Source: Rhodocyclaceae bacterium (lineage in GTDB: Bacteria; Pseudomonadota; Gammaproteobacteria; Burkholderiales; Ga0077523). From it: a stretch of DNA of 64,000 nucleotides. Below are positions 1-8,300 of this stretch, in pieces. Under the pieces are notes generated by a model. It saw only the letters and a program-made list of their open reading frames with translations. It had not been told where the DNA came from and searched no databases. Location of the stretch: contig JADCHQ010000012.1 of NCBI GenBank assembly GCA_020248405.1, positions 1 to 64,000 of the forward strand, in the 5' to 3' direction. How positions within the stretch are numbered: the first letter of the stretch is position 1; each line of letters opens with the position of its first letter. The translations under genes were made by a program, and so were the position numbers.

Positions 1-125
1 GCAGTGGCCGCAATATGCCGAAAACGGCTGGCCTGTATATGCCGAAAATCAGACCGGCCGATCCGGCTGCCAGGTGGCCTGATTACGCCGAAAACGCGGT
101 GGCTTCTTTATGCCGAAAGGTGACA
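1..125. mobile_element. Probable end of an IS21-family element
   Basis: Four copies of a TATGCCGAAA-type motif lie in direct orientation, and the segment stops at a CA dinucleotide (bases 124-125), directly abutting transposase-coding sequence of a different family. Read from the other strand the end would start TGTCACC. IS21-family elements are known to carry several repeated transposase-binding sites inside TG...CA ends, which fits. No istA or istB coding sequence is visible because the window begins here, so the assignment rests on the repeats alone. The target duplication cannot be determined from one end. Confidence 0.5.
13..119 (+). repeat. Four spaced TATGCCGAAA motifs
   Basis: The copies lie at 13-25 (ATATGCCGAAAAC), 37-49 (ATATGCCGAAAAT), 83-95 (TTACGCCGAAAAC) and 107-119 (TTTATGCCGAAAG). 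Start-to-start spacings are 24, 46 and 24 bases, close to multiples of two helical turns. Such phasing suits repeated binding sites for a multimeric transposase. Confidence 0.7.
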
Positions 126-308
126 TATGCCCCGGAGCTCAATCCGGTGGAGGCGATCTGGGCGTACCTGAAGAAGCACGAGATCGCCAACCTGGGTCCG
201 ATCACCCTCACGGAAGTGAGCGACTTCGCGCGCCGGCGACTGAAGTCGATGCAGCGTCGCCCGAAACTGATCCGAGCGTTCTGGCAACAGACCGAACTGG
301 CGCTGTGA
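126..308 (+). pseudogene. IS630-family transposase, C-terminal fragment
   Basis: The reading frame from TAT at 126 to TGA at 306-308 encodes about 60 residues beginning YAPELNPVE and ending in a basic helix with FWQQTE. This is the characteristic tail of IS630/Tc1-type DDE transposases, where the glutamate in PELNPVE is the last catalytic acid. The first two catalytic aspartates and the whole N-terminus are missing, cut off at the junction with the IS21-like end. The fragment cannot be active. It looks like an older insertion disrupted by a second element. Confidence 0.75.
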
Positions 309-475
309 GGCGTCACGAATTTAGCGGATTCTCAATAAGTTCCCATTGGCTCGCCCACCGAATCGCTCGCCCCTTGCTGGCCAGGAGTTTTCGCCTGTCA
401 CCGAGATTCAAGTTCGTTCTGGCAAGAGCCGCTGTCGTGTCGGCGGGTCTGCTGGCGGTCAAGGTCTCCCCGTGA

Positions 476-786
476 ACCCGTGACCCGCCCGCGAATCTTC
501 AGCAGGCGAAGCCCGTGGCGGCGGTCGTGCAGCAACTGCGCATGGCGATGGAAGAGCACTACCTGCAAGCGCAACCGTTTCCCGCCTCGGTGGAGCAGTT
601 GGAGTTGCCGCCCCACCCTCGGTCCCGGGCATCGAGGCCTGGTCCGTTGGTCCGGCCGGCGTGATCGAACTGCGGTTGGCGCCGGGACAGGCAGACGCCG
701 GCGGCCGCCTGTACCACGTGGCCCAGGTGGGGCCCGCGGGCAGTACGTGGAAGTGCATCGCCGAGACTGCGCCACTTGCCGCTTAG
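476..786 (+). pseudogene. Degenerate, frameshifted pilin-like gene
   Basis: A frame open from 476 encodes an amphipathic stretch (KPVAAVVQQLRMAMEEHYLQ) and ends at TGA 662-664. A second frame, entered near 608-622, continues from VPGIEAW through LAPGQADAGG to a tail with W-K-C and stops at TAG 784-786. A helix followed by a Gly-rich beta region and a C-terminal WxC-type end is typical of small type IV pilins. The hydrophobic N-terminus with a prepilin peptidase site is absent. The frameshift and lost start imply a dead remnant. The family call is tentative. The pilus genes around 39-55 kb are unrelated in position. Confidence 0.35.
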
Positions 787-981
787 GCACCGGGCTGCAC
801 TCACGTGGCCGGCTTCGCCCCGCCGACGGTGGTGGCGGCCAACCCGCCGAGCCTGGGCCCCGTCGCGGCGCCGCCGCGCCTGGATCTTCGAAAGACCGAC
901 GGCACCGTGGTGAAGGGCTTTGCCACTGAGTACTCGGCGCCCGAGGCATTCGACTAACTCGATTCCGCAAGCCGTCGCGAC

Positions 982-2583
982 GTGGTCGCGGCGCTGGTGC
1001 GCAACCACGACCACTGGCTTCGGCTCGATAACCCGGGCTCTGTTCAAAGCGTTGCCTTAAGCATGGCCTCGCTCGGCAAGGCGGCACAGCCTGCCTTGGA
1101 CGCCTCACTCGCCGATACCGAGGGCGTCGCGGCCGTGACGTTGCTCGTGGCGGCCTGCAGGGTCGAGAGGGCCCGCGCGAAATCCTATGCGCTGGCATGG
1201 AAATCGGGCGACGAAGAATCGTTGTCCATGGCACTCGCCGACGCGGGTCTGGCGACCCTGGAGGCCTGCCTGGACGCCCGTGCTGTGAACGGTCGGGCGG
1301 CGGCCGAACTCGTGCTCAACGAGGTGATGGCCGCGTTGAAGGCGCCGCAGCACGAGCGGCGCGAAGGCTACTTCACGGCGTTGGACAGTGGCTACAGGAG
1401 GCCGGCGGAGACGCCGATGGGCGCCCTGGAGACGTTGAGTGCCCTAGCGACGCACGCCCGCACCCGGACCGAGGCACTGATCCCGCTGCTCCATGCCTAC
1501 CCCACCGACGCGCACGAAGGGTCCGCGGCACTCGTGGGGCGGGTGCTGCTGCGCCTGGGCCTCGTCGATGCAGCCGCGCCCGACGCCGCGGCCCTGGCCG
1601 AGGAAGGCCTCGCCCGCATGTTCGCCGCCGCCGTACAGCCGATGGCCGAAGCAGGACCGGAGCGTGCGGAGCAGGTGGCGCCGAGCGCTGCGGTGCTGGC
1701 CGCACGGGTTCCCTGGACGGCGGGGCTGGCGGGGCGCTTCGCAGCCGTGGCGCGGCGGGTGGGCAATGGCTGCGAGAGGATCGACCGCACCGGAATACGC
1801 AGTCTCGGGCCGCACGCGGTCCGGGCGATCCTGCAGGTTGCCGGGTCCAGCAGCGGTTGCCGGGAACTCCAGCCGTTGGCCTACCTGCTCGCGGAGATGC
1901 TGAAGACTTACCCCGACGCGATCGCGCAGGTGCTGCCGCTGGCCCGTCCGGCCGCGAGCCGCGAGGTGGCCATCAGCGCTCTGCTGGAACTGCGCGACCG
2001 CTCCGGAGCTCTGGAGCCGGTAGCGGTCAAGGCGCTTCAGACGCTCGGATGGGTGGAGGTACGCACCGGCCAGGAGGGGCCGGTGTTTCCCGAGCCGGTG
2101 CGCTGGCCCGGAACCCGGGTGCTCAAGAGCCTGAACCTGGATGCAAGCCGGATTGCTGCGCTACCGGCACCGCTCAGGGCGGCGCTGGAGCGAGTGCTGG
2201 TTGGCCCGCACTGTCCGGGATCCCCGGGCCTGGACTCGGTGACGGGGCTCATCCTTTGGTCGCATCCGGCCGTGCCAGTGCAACTGGCGTTCATGGAGTG
2301 CAAGGCCAGTGACGGCAGCGTGGCAGGGGTCGTTCACGCAAGCCTGGCGCCCGGCAACAAGGTGGAGCGCCAGATGTTGCCGGGGCGCTTGAATGGCATG
2401 AACGAATCTGCCGTCATGGGCGATCCCATCACCGACGTGGATGGCGACGGGCGTCCGGAAATCGTCACCCAGCGCACTATTTCCGAGTGCGACGGCGGAG
2501 AAGAGTGCCCGGTCGAGAGCATTTACGCCTATGACTTCAGCGAACTGGATGGCAATCGCTTCACGTGGTTTCGCAATCGCTGA
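982..2583 (+). CDS. Uncharacterised 533-residue protein with a DxDGDG motif near its C-terminus
   Basis: I do not recognise this protein. It is mostly alpha-helical by composition, with many Ala/Leu/Arg repeats across roughly residues 1-370, suggesting a helical-repeat (HEAT or armadillo-like) fold. The C-terminal segment contains DVDGDGRPEIVT, which resembles the calcium-binding loop of FG-GAP/VCBS-type repeats, followed by CDGGEECP with a possible disulfide. The chosen start is GTG at 982, because a stop lies in frame at 955-957. No signal peptide is visible, and the true N-terminus may have been lost along with the decayed DNA upstream. The frame keeps typical GC-rich third positions throughout, so it is probably a real gene. 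Confidence 0.6.
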   Translation: MVAALVRNHDHWLRLDNPGSVQSVALSMASLGKAAQPALDASLADTEGVAAVTLLVAACRVERARAKSYALAWKSGDEESLSMALADAGLATLEACLDARAVNGRAAAELVLNEVMAALKAPQHERREGYFTALDSGYRRPAETPMGALETLSALATHARTRTEALIPLLHAYPTDAHEGSAALVGRVLLRLGLVDAAAPDAAALAEEGLARMFAAAVQPMAEAGPERAEQVAPSAAVLAARVPWTAGLAGRFAAVARRVGNGCERIDRTGIRSLGPHAVRAILQVAGSSSGCRELQPLAYLLAEMLKTYPDAIAQVLPLARPAASREVAISALLELRDRSGALEPVAVKALQTLGWVEVRTGQEGPVFPEPVRWPGTRVLKSLNLDASRIAALPAPLRAALERVLVGPHCPGSPGLDSVTGLILWSHPAVPVQLAFMECKASDGSVAGVVHASLAPGNKVERQMLPGRLNGMNESAVMGDPITDVDGDGRPEIVTQRTISECDGGEECPVESIYAYDFSELDGNRFTWFRNR

Positions 2584-2787
2584 CGCGGGGCCCGGCTGAT
2601 CTCAACGGAAGCTTTACGGACAACGCGGGGTCGACAACCGCAGGCGCCTTGCGCTCCGGAGTGCGGCACGCGCAGACAAGCCCGCGGCGGGCGCGGGGCG
2701 CAGCGAGGAGTCGAGCCGGCAAGTAAGCCCGCCGCCGCGCCGTCGTCCCCGCGGCAGCGGGCCGCTGCCCGGTGGCAGATCCGTTTC

Positions 2788-3528
2788 TCAGGCCCGGGCC
2801 GCCAGCACCACGTCGAAGCGGATCAGCTGCGCCCCGGCCGCGGTGCCTGCGGCTTCCACGACCGCCTTGCCTGTGGCGGCGATCAGCTGCTGCATAGCGT
2901 CGGATTGCATCAACGCCTGCTGCGTCCCGCTCTCGGGGGCTATTCGTCCTGTAGCCACGCGGTCGAGGTCGGCCTGCGTGACGAGCAGATCCCGGTCCGC
3001 GGCTCGTACGGCAACATGAATGTGCGGAACGAAAGTCCAGGGAAGAAAGCCGAGCAGCGTGCGTCGGTAGCCTGCAGGGCGGATGGTTCGAAAGGCGAAC
3101 CACCCGCCGGAATCGGTGCGCGCTTGCCCATGTCCCCGGAAGGCCTGGTCCGGCGCGCCGTGGCCCGGCGTCTCTCCTGGGTGGAAGTCGTAGCGCCCGG
3201 TGGAGTTGGCCTGCCAAACCTGAATCTGCAGCCCGGCCTGGGGGCGGCCCCGGGTGTCGATGACGCGACCGGCAAACACCAGCGGGCTGCCAGGCGAGGT
3301 GAGGCCGTCCTCCGCCATCAGGTTGACGCCACCCCAGGCCGTGTCCCGTGGCGGCCGATAGGGGCCCTCGAAATCCCGAGGGGTCGCGTGCAGCGCAGAC
3401 TGCGTGGTGCCGCGCGAGCTCCGCGGCAGGGTGCCGGCCAAGAGGGCCATGGCGGCCGAGCCGAGCACGACGGCGGTGAAACGGCGGCGCGGTTGCGGCC
3501 GCGGCTGTCGCAGGGGGTGCGGATTCAT
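2788..3528 (-). CDS. Tat-exported intradiol ring-cleavage dioxygenase-like protein
   Basis: The 246-residue product resembles the catalytic core of protocatechuate 3,4-dioxygenase and relatives, Fe(III) enzymes that open catechol-type rings between the two hydroxyls. The expected iron ligands are visible as Tyr113 (GRYDFH), Tyr154 (PAGYRR), His169 and His171 (PHIHV). The N-terminus has a twin-arginine-like RRRF followed by a hydrophobic stretch (residues 14-32), so the protein is probably exported folded. The start at ATG 3526-3528 is supported by AAGGAG just upstream on the minus strand. A frame continues further upstream but lacks a ribosome site. It is divergent from a TetR regulator. The substrate cannot be told from sequence. 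Secreted members of this group are often annotated only as dioxygenase-like. Confidence 0.8.
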   Translation of the reverse strand: MNPHPLRQPRPQPRRRFTAVVLGSAAMALLAGTLPRSSRGTTQSALHATPRDFEGPYRPPRDTAWGGVNLMAEDGLTSPGSPLVFAGRVIDTRGRPQAGLQIQVWQANSTGRYDFHPGETPGHGAPDQAFRGHGQARTDSGGWFAFRTIRPAGYRRTLLGFLPWTFVPHIHVAVRAADRDLLVTQADLDRVATGRIAPESGTQQALMQSDAMQQLIAATGKAVVEAAGTAAGAQLIRFDVVLAARA

Positions 3529-3588
3529 GGTGAGCTCCTTCGGATGAGGTTCGAATGGCGCCGCGGCCGCAGCTGCGGTGCATAATGC

Positions 3589-3600
3589 GAGCAATTGCTC
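3589..3600. promoter_or_regulatory. Perfect 12-bp palindrome, likely TetR operator
   Basis: GAGCAATTGCTC reads identically on both strands and lies between the divergent dioxygenase and TetR genes. The flanks extend it imperfectly (AATGC on the left, ATT on the right). CATAAT at 3581-3586 overlaps its left edge and resembles a -10 box. Position and symmetry fit autorepression by the adjacent TetR protein. Confidence 0.5.
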
Positions 3601-3638
3601 ATTTCGAGTACTCGCGTTTCCCATCCCGGGTCCGGCCC

Positions 3639-4262
3639 ATGCCCCGCATCGATCTTCGCCCCAGAAAGGCGCCGCGCCAGGCGCGCTCCACCGACACGGT
3701 CGAGACCATCCTCGCCGCGGCCACTCGCGTTCTGGAGCGCGAGTCGCTGGCCGGGTTCAACACCAACCGGGTTGCCGAGGTGGCCGGCGTGAGCGTCGGC
3801 TCCGTCTACCAGTACTTTCCGAACAAGTCGGCGCTGATCGCTGCCCTTATCGACCGCCAGGAGGCGGCACTCGCCGAAGAGGTGGAGGCGTGTGTCGACG
3901 CCCACCGCGGGCAATCGCTGCGCGAAACGCTGGATGCGCTGGCCGGCCTCGCCATCGGGCAGCAGTACAGCCGTCCGCTGCTGGCGGCCGCGCTCGACCA
4001 CGAGGAGCTTCGTCTGCCGCTCGGCGCGCGGTTGCGCGAGTCGGAGCGGCGCATCGGCGCCGCGGTCATGTCCCTGCTGCAGTATCACGCCCGGGAGCTG
4101 GCCGCGCCTCCCGGACCCGGTCAGGTGCAGGATGCGCTGGTGATCGCCAAGGCGCTGGTGGAGGCCGACGCCATGGCGGGCAGGGCGCCGGCCGCCGACC
4201 TGCGCGAACGCGTGGTGAGGGCGCTCTGGGGCTACCTGACGGCAAGGGTTCCCGGGCGCTGA
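3639..4262 (+). CDS. TetR/AcrR-family transcriptional regulator
   Basis: A 207-residue protein with an N-terminal TetR DNA-binding domain: after a basic leader (RKAPRQARS), the helix-turn-helix covers about residues 42-62, with VAGVSVGSVYQYFPNKSAL being the classic signature. The C-terminal helical domain would bind an unknown ligand. The start at ATG 3639 places the palindrome upstream of the gene. An alternative ATG at 3585 would run through the palindrome and add a non-conserved leader. It most likely represses itself and the divergent dioxygenase gene. Confidence 0.85.
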   Translation: MPRIDLRPRKAPRQARSTDTVETILAAATRVLERESLAGFNTNRVAEVAGVSVGSVYQYFPNKSALIAALIDRQEAALAEEVEACVDAHRGQSLRETLDALAGLAIGQQYSRPLLAAALDHEELRLPLGARLRESERRIGAAVMSLLQYHARELAAPPGPGQVQDALVIAKALVEADAMAGRAPAADLRERVVRALWGYLTARVPGR

Positions 4263-4757
4263 CCGCAACGGCCCGCTGTGCCGGGGTGCGCTTCTTGCAT
4301 GGGCGCCGCTTCGGCGCGGTCCCGGGCGGCACTGGCGGAAACCACGGGGCACACCGATGAACCCGCGCGTGGTTACCGCGTTCTGCTCCCGGTCGCCTCT
4401 TTCCCGCGGGTCCTCCGGAGAAATGCGCCCATGAGGAATCACCCCGTCGTCGGCACCGAGATGGCTATCCGGCGTGGATGGGCCTGGCGCCATCGCCTCG
4501 GTCTGGTCCAACGCTTTGTGGCCGTCTGGCCTGCAGCACGGCACCGCGGCGCGACACCATCGACTGCGTCGATGTGCGCTGTTGAATCAACAGCCGTGGA
4601 CGAGGAGCCCTCGCCCTCGGAGGACCAAAGGCGGCGACCGGCTGTTTTTGAGGAACGGATGCCCGTGCGGCGGCTTGAGCCTGTGACCACGGTTACCATT
4701 CCCACCGAGGGTGTCCCTTCCGCCGCTGGCGCGCCGCGCCCTCGTCCCGGAGGCCCC
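4263..4757. other. Intergenic stretch, no gene supported
   Basis: About 495 bases lie between the TetR stop and the next start. A frame remains open through it into the following gene, but its translation is compositionally unlike a protein and has no recognisable domain. I see no terminator, RNA or repeat. Confidence 0.5.
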
Positions 4758-5306
4758 ATGTCCCACGTCCCAGCGCTCGACCAGCTCGAATCGCGTGTCT
4801 GGACCGAACTGGTCCGGGCGGTGGTCGACCGTCACCACGAATGGCGTACGCCAGTTATGGCAAGTGTGGACGGCGATGGTGCCCCTCAGGCGCGAACGGT
4901 GGTGTTGCGCCGGGCCGATCCCGCGGCGCGTGTGCTGGAGGTGTTCACGGACCGGCGCACGCCCAAGGTGGCGCAGTTGCGGACGGCGCCACGGGCCGTG
5001 GTGGTGTTCTGGAGCAACCGCCTGCACTGGCAGTTGCGGGTGCAGGCGAGGGCTGAAGTGCTGGTAGACGGGCCGGCCGTCCACCAGGCTTGGGCGAGGC
5101 TTGCCCAGGGCTCCTCGGCGGCGGACTACCTCGCGCCCCGCGCCCCAGGCACGCCCCTGTCAGTGGAGGCTGGCGAGGCCGATGACGGTCATCATCTGGC
5201 CGTGCTGCGGTTCGAAGTGGTGAGCCTGGACTGGCTGGCACTGCGGCGCGAAGGCCACCGGCGGGCGAGCATAGATGCAGCCGGAGTGGTCTGGGTGGAA
5301 CCTTGA
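4758..5306 (+). CDS. Pyridoxamine 5'-phosphate oxidase-like FMN-binding protein
   Basis: The 182-residue product has the split-barrel flavin-binding fold of the PNPOx-like superfamily: an N-terminal helix, then ASVDGDGAPQARTVVLRR, which is the typical first strand pair where PNPOx contacts FMN phosphate, followed by FTDRRTPK and WSNRLHWQLR strands. It closely resembles the Alr4036-type group rather than canonical PdxH. The C-terminus (DWLALRREGHRRA) matches PdxH-style endings. The start at ATG 4758 is preceded by GGAGG. The exact substrate is unknown; cofactor-linked redox activity is inferred. It stands alone on the plus strand, 70 bases before the asparaginase gene. Confidence 0.75.
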   Translation: MSHVPALDQLESRVWTELVRAVVDRHHEWRTPVMASVDGDGAPQARTVVLRRADPAARVLEVFTDRRTPKVAQLRTAPRAVVVFWSNRLHWQLRVQARAEVLVDGPAVHQAWARLAQGSSAADYLAPRAPGTPLSVEAGEADDGHHLAVLRFEVVSLDWLALRREGHRRASIDAAGVVWVEP

Positions 5307-5376
5307 CGGGTGGCTCGCCCCCGGTGAGCCATCCTGGCTTGCAATTGAGGTCCCTTGCAGCGGTAGGCTGCCAAGG

Positions 5377-6474
5377 ATGATCGGCGCCGAGGTGATCCAG
5401 CACAACCTGCTCGTGCTCCACACCGGGGGCACCATTGGCATGCGCCCGGGGCCCCGGGGCTTCGCGCCGTCGCAGGGGGCGCTTCTCAAGACCATTGCCG
5501 GGACGCCCCAGTTGCATGACCCGGCGGTGGGGGTGGGTGAGCGTGGCGGGCGGCCGCTCTTCACCACGCCCCCGTTCGCCGCGGGAGTGCGCGTCCGCTA
5601 CGAGGTTCTCGAGTACGCCCCGTTGCTGGACTCCGCCAACCTCGAGCTCTCTCACTGGGCCCGTCTTGCCGAGGATCTGGGACGCCTGCACGATCACTAC
5701 GACGGCTTCGTGGTGCTCCACGGCACCGACACCATGGTGTTCACGGCGTCGGCGCTGTCGTTCATGCTCGAAGGCTTTGCGAAGCCGGTGGTGCTCACGG
5801 GCGCGCAGATACCGCTCGGACGGCTGCGCAACGACGCCCTGGGCAACCTTCTCGGTGCGATCGAGATTGCAGCACTCCACCCGATCCCCGAGGTGACACT
5901 GTTCTTTCACCACAGGCTCTTGCGCGGCAACCGGGCCCGCAAGCACGACGCATCGAGCCTCGACGCGTTCGACTCGCCCAACCTCCCGCCGCTTGCCACC
6001 GTGGGCATCCATGTCCAGCTGAACGACGCCCTGATCCTGCCCGCCGATCCGCGGCCCTTGCGGGTGCGCACCGAACTGAGCCCGCATGTGGGCTCGCTGC
6101 GGCTCTACCCGGGCATCACCGGCGCGGTGCTAGAGAACCTCCTTCGCCCCCCGCTCGAGGGCCTGGTGCTCGAAACGTACGGTGCCGGCAACGGTCCCGA
6201 GCGCGCCGATCTGCTCGCGCTGCTGCGCGAAGCGAGCACCCGCGGCGTTCTGATCCTGAACGTCACGCAGTGTTCGCGCGGCCACGTGCGAGGCGACTAC
6301 CAGGCCGGTCGCGCGCTCGCCGAGGCCGGAGTGATCGCGGGCGGGGACCTGACCTCCGAGGCGGCCATGGCCAAGCTCGCCCTCGTCCTGGGGCAGCGCG
6401 CCTGCTCCGGCTGGACCCGCGATGTGCAGGTGCGCCTTCTCCAGACGCCGCTCCGCGGCGAGATGAGCGGCTAG
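5377..6474 (+). CDS. ansA: L-asparaginase, type I
   Basis: Hydrolyses L-asparagine to aspartate and ammonia. The 365-residue protein has both catalytic threonines of the family: Thr16 in HTGGTIG and Thr117 followed by Asp118 in HGTDTM. It lacks a signal peptide, as expected for the cytoplasmic type I enzyme. The C-terminal domain includes ETYGAGNGP, typical of AnsA. Start ATG 5377 is preceded by AAGG. An open frame continues upstream to 5275, but that extension is not conserved and runs into the intergenic region. Confidence 0.9.
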   Translation: MIGAEVIQHNLLVLHTGGTIGMRPGPRGFAPSQGALLKTIAGTPQLHDPAVGVGERGGRPLFTTPPFAAGVRVRYEVLEYAPLLDSANLELSHWARLAEDLGRLHDHYDGFVVLHGTDTMVFTASALSFMLEGFAKPVVLTGAQIPLGRLRNDALGNLLGAIEIAALHPIPEVTLFFHHRLLRGNRARKHDASSLDAFDSPNLPPLATVGIHVQLNDALILPADPRPLRVRTELSPHVGSLRLYPGITGAVLENLLRPPLEGLVLETYGAGNGPERADLLALLREASTRGVLILNVTQCSRGHVRGDYQAGRALAEAGVIAGGDLTSEAAMAKLALVLGQRACSGWTRDVQVRLLQTPLRGEMSG

Positions 6475-6976
6475 CGCTCGCCGGGGAGGCCGGCCCGCCG
6501 GGCTCTGTGGAGGCATCGGCCCTCCGCGCTTGTCACCCACCTACCTGTCCCGCAGGCGCCGCTCGATCACGCAGCCTCCTCGTGGACAAGCGCGACCGCG
6601 GTTGCGCGGCAGAGCCCCCAGGCGTGCTCCGCCAGCGCACGCCTGGGGGCGACAGGATGCCGCCGGTGAACGCTGATCCGGGCCGAAGCCGCGTTTGCAT
6701 CGTCACCGCCAGGGAGGGTTGTGCGCCCGGCGACGCGCGTAGGACTGGTCGAAGCATGGTCAATGCAGTGCCAGCGTACGGGAGCGCCGTTTGAATGTCC
6801 TATTCGCTCCTTCACCGTGTCGGCAATCAGTAGATCGGACAGGGTCAGCGCGTTGGCTCGCCATGGATCGCGGCAAGGTTCACAGGCCGCCGCCGTAACC
6901 TACGGCGGCCGCGCAGCGAATAGCTCCGGCGTGCGCTCCGCGCGTCTCAGGCTACAACCGTGGGAAGACACATGAC
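6475..6976. other. Intergenic stretch, no gene supported
   Basis: About 500 bases without a convincing gene on either strand. A 9-bp perfect stem with a 3-base loop lies at 6889-6909 (GCCGCCGTA / TACGGCGGC) about 70 bases before the next start, but it has no T-tract. Nothing else stands out. Confidence 0.45.
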
Positions 6977-7837
6977 ATGTCGATCCGGTGCCTGTTCGGC
7001 ACTGCCTGCGCGTGGCTGGCAGCCACGCCCGTTCCCGCTGCCCCGCTGTCCACGTGCGAAACGCGCAGCGGGTCGACGCCGGTGGTGATTGTGGAGTTGT
7101 ACACCTCGCAGGGGTGCTCCAGCTGTCCGCCCGCCGACCGCTGGCTGGGCGGGCTGCGACAGCGCTTTGGTGCAAGCGTGCTGCCGTTGTCGATGCACGT
7201 GGCTTACTGGGACTACATCGGTTGGAAGGACCCGTTCGCGCGGCGCGAATTCGGCGCGCGACAGCGCGAGCTTACGCGTGCCAACGCCAGCCCCAGCGTG
7301 CACACGCCAGGGGTGTTCGTCCAGGGCCGCGAACTGCCCGACTGGTCGGTCACGGTGCGCTTCGAAGCCCGGCTAGCCGAGGTGGCACGCCAGCCGGCGG
7401 CAGCGTAACTGCAGCTCGGCGTCGCCAGCATCGATGCGAAGGGTGTCACCGTGCGCGTGGCCGGGCAGGGGCCGGCGGGTGCGCGCTTGTGGTTGATGCT
7501 GCTGACCAGCGGCCTGACCACCCGCGTCGAAGCGGGCGAGAACCGCGGTGAGACCCTGCGCAACGACCACGTGGTGCGCGACTGGCGGGGCCCCGTGCCG
7601 CTCGGCGCGGGCACCACGGTATCGCTGGCCCTGCCTGCCGGATCGCAATCGCCCGAAGCGTCTTCATGGGCGGTGGCGGCCGTGGCCGACGACGCCCGCG
7701 GCCAGACGCTGCAGGCGGTCTACCTCCCGCTGGCAGGCTTCACGCCACGCTGCTGCACGCGCAGGCAGCGGCCTTCCATGGGAAGCCCGCAAAGCGGTTC
7801 TTTTCGCGACGCGGCGCTGCAGCGCATCCCTTGGTGA
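6977..7837 (+). pseudogene. DUF1223 thioredoxin-like secreted protein, interrupted by TAA
   Basis: The first 143 codons encode a signal-peptide-like N-terminus and a thioredoxin-fold segment with SQGCSSCPPADRWL (Cys47 and Cys50), the hallmark of DUF1223 proteins. A TAA at 7406-7408 stops translation. The same frame then continues with LQLGVASIDAKGVTVRV and LWLMLLTSGL, which reads as the expected beta-rich second half, until TGA 7835-7837. The final 40 residues after LPLAGF look non-native, so a second lesion near 7745 is possible. Either the gene is dead or the short first part still works alone. A single C-to-T change (CAA to TAA) would explain the stop. Confidence 0.7.
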
Positions 7838-7961
7838 TGACCTCCGTCGCCGTTGCAACGGCACGGCGTTGACTTCTTGAAGGCCGTGACCACATGCCGG
7901 CCGCGCTCGTGGCGGAAGTGCGCCCGCGGAGCGTCCCAGGCGATGCGGCGATCCGCGCCGG

Positions 7962-8300
7962 CTACAACAGCCGCTCGGCCTCCGCCTCGGTGAGCTCCAC
8001 TTCCATGCGCAGCAGCGCGCCAGCGATGGTCTTGCCGAGGTTGTCGCTGCGCAGGCTGCGGGCCGCCCCGCCCTGCAGGGCGCCGTTGAGCACCAGCTTG
8101 AGGGCCAGCAGGTTGGGCAGCGGGTAACGCTCCACCGGCCCGTGGGCGATCCAGGCGAAGTGCGCCGCCACCCGCTGGGCGGTGACTTCGCGCTCGAGCA
8201 CGGCGTAGCCGGCCGCGTCGCGGGCGAACAGCCCGATGTCGGCGCGGTCGGCCTTGTCGCCGCTGCGGGCGTGGGCGATGCGGGCGAGGCGCACCTTCAT
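7962..8300 (-). CDS. AtuA-associated small protein (AtuA C-terminal-type domain)
   Basis: A 112-residue protein (MKVRLARIAHARSGDKADRA...) matching the ferredoxin-fold domain that in many AtuA proteins forms the C-terminus. Here it is a separate gene whose ATG overlaps the AtuA stop by 4 bases, so translation is coupled and the two probably form one complex. SGDKAD is the conserved core. The biochemical function is not established for the family. Confidence 0.8.
   Translation of the reverse strand: MKVRLARIAHARSGDKADRADIGLFARDAAGYAVLEREVTAQRVAAHFAWIAHGPVERYPLPNLLALKLVLNGALQGGAARSLRSDNLGKTIAGALLRMEVELTEAEAERLL

Noticed and set aside
5275..5376. Upstream extension of the asparaginase frame
   Set aside because: The 34 extra residues have no signal-peptide character, while ATG 5377 gives the normal type I start.
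6889..6909. Perfect 9-bp hairpin with a 3-base loop
   Set aside because: No T-tract and no gene end nearby, so not a convincing terminator; could be chance in GC-rich DNA.
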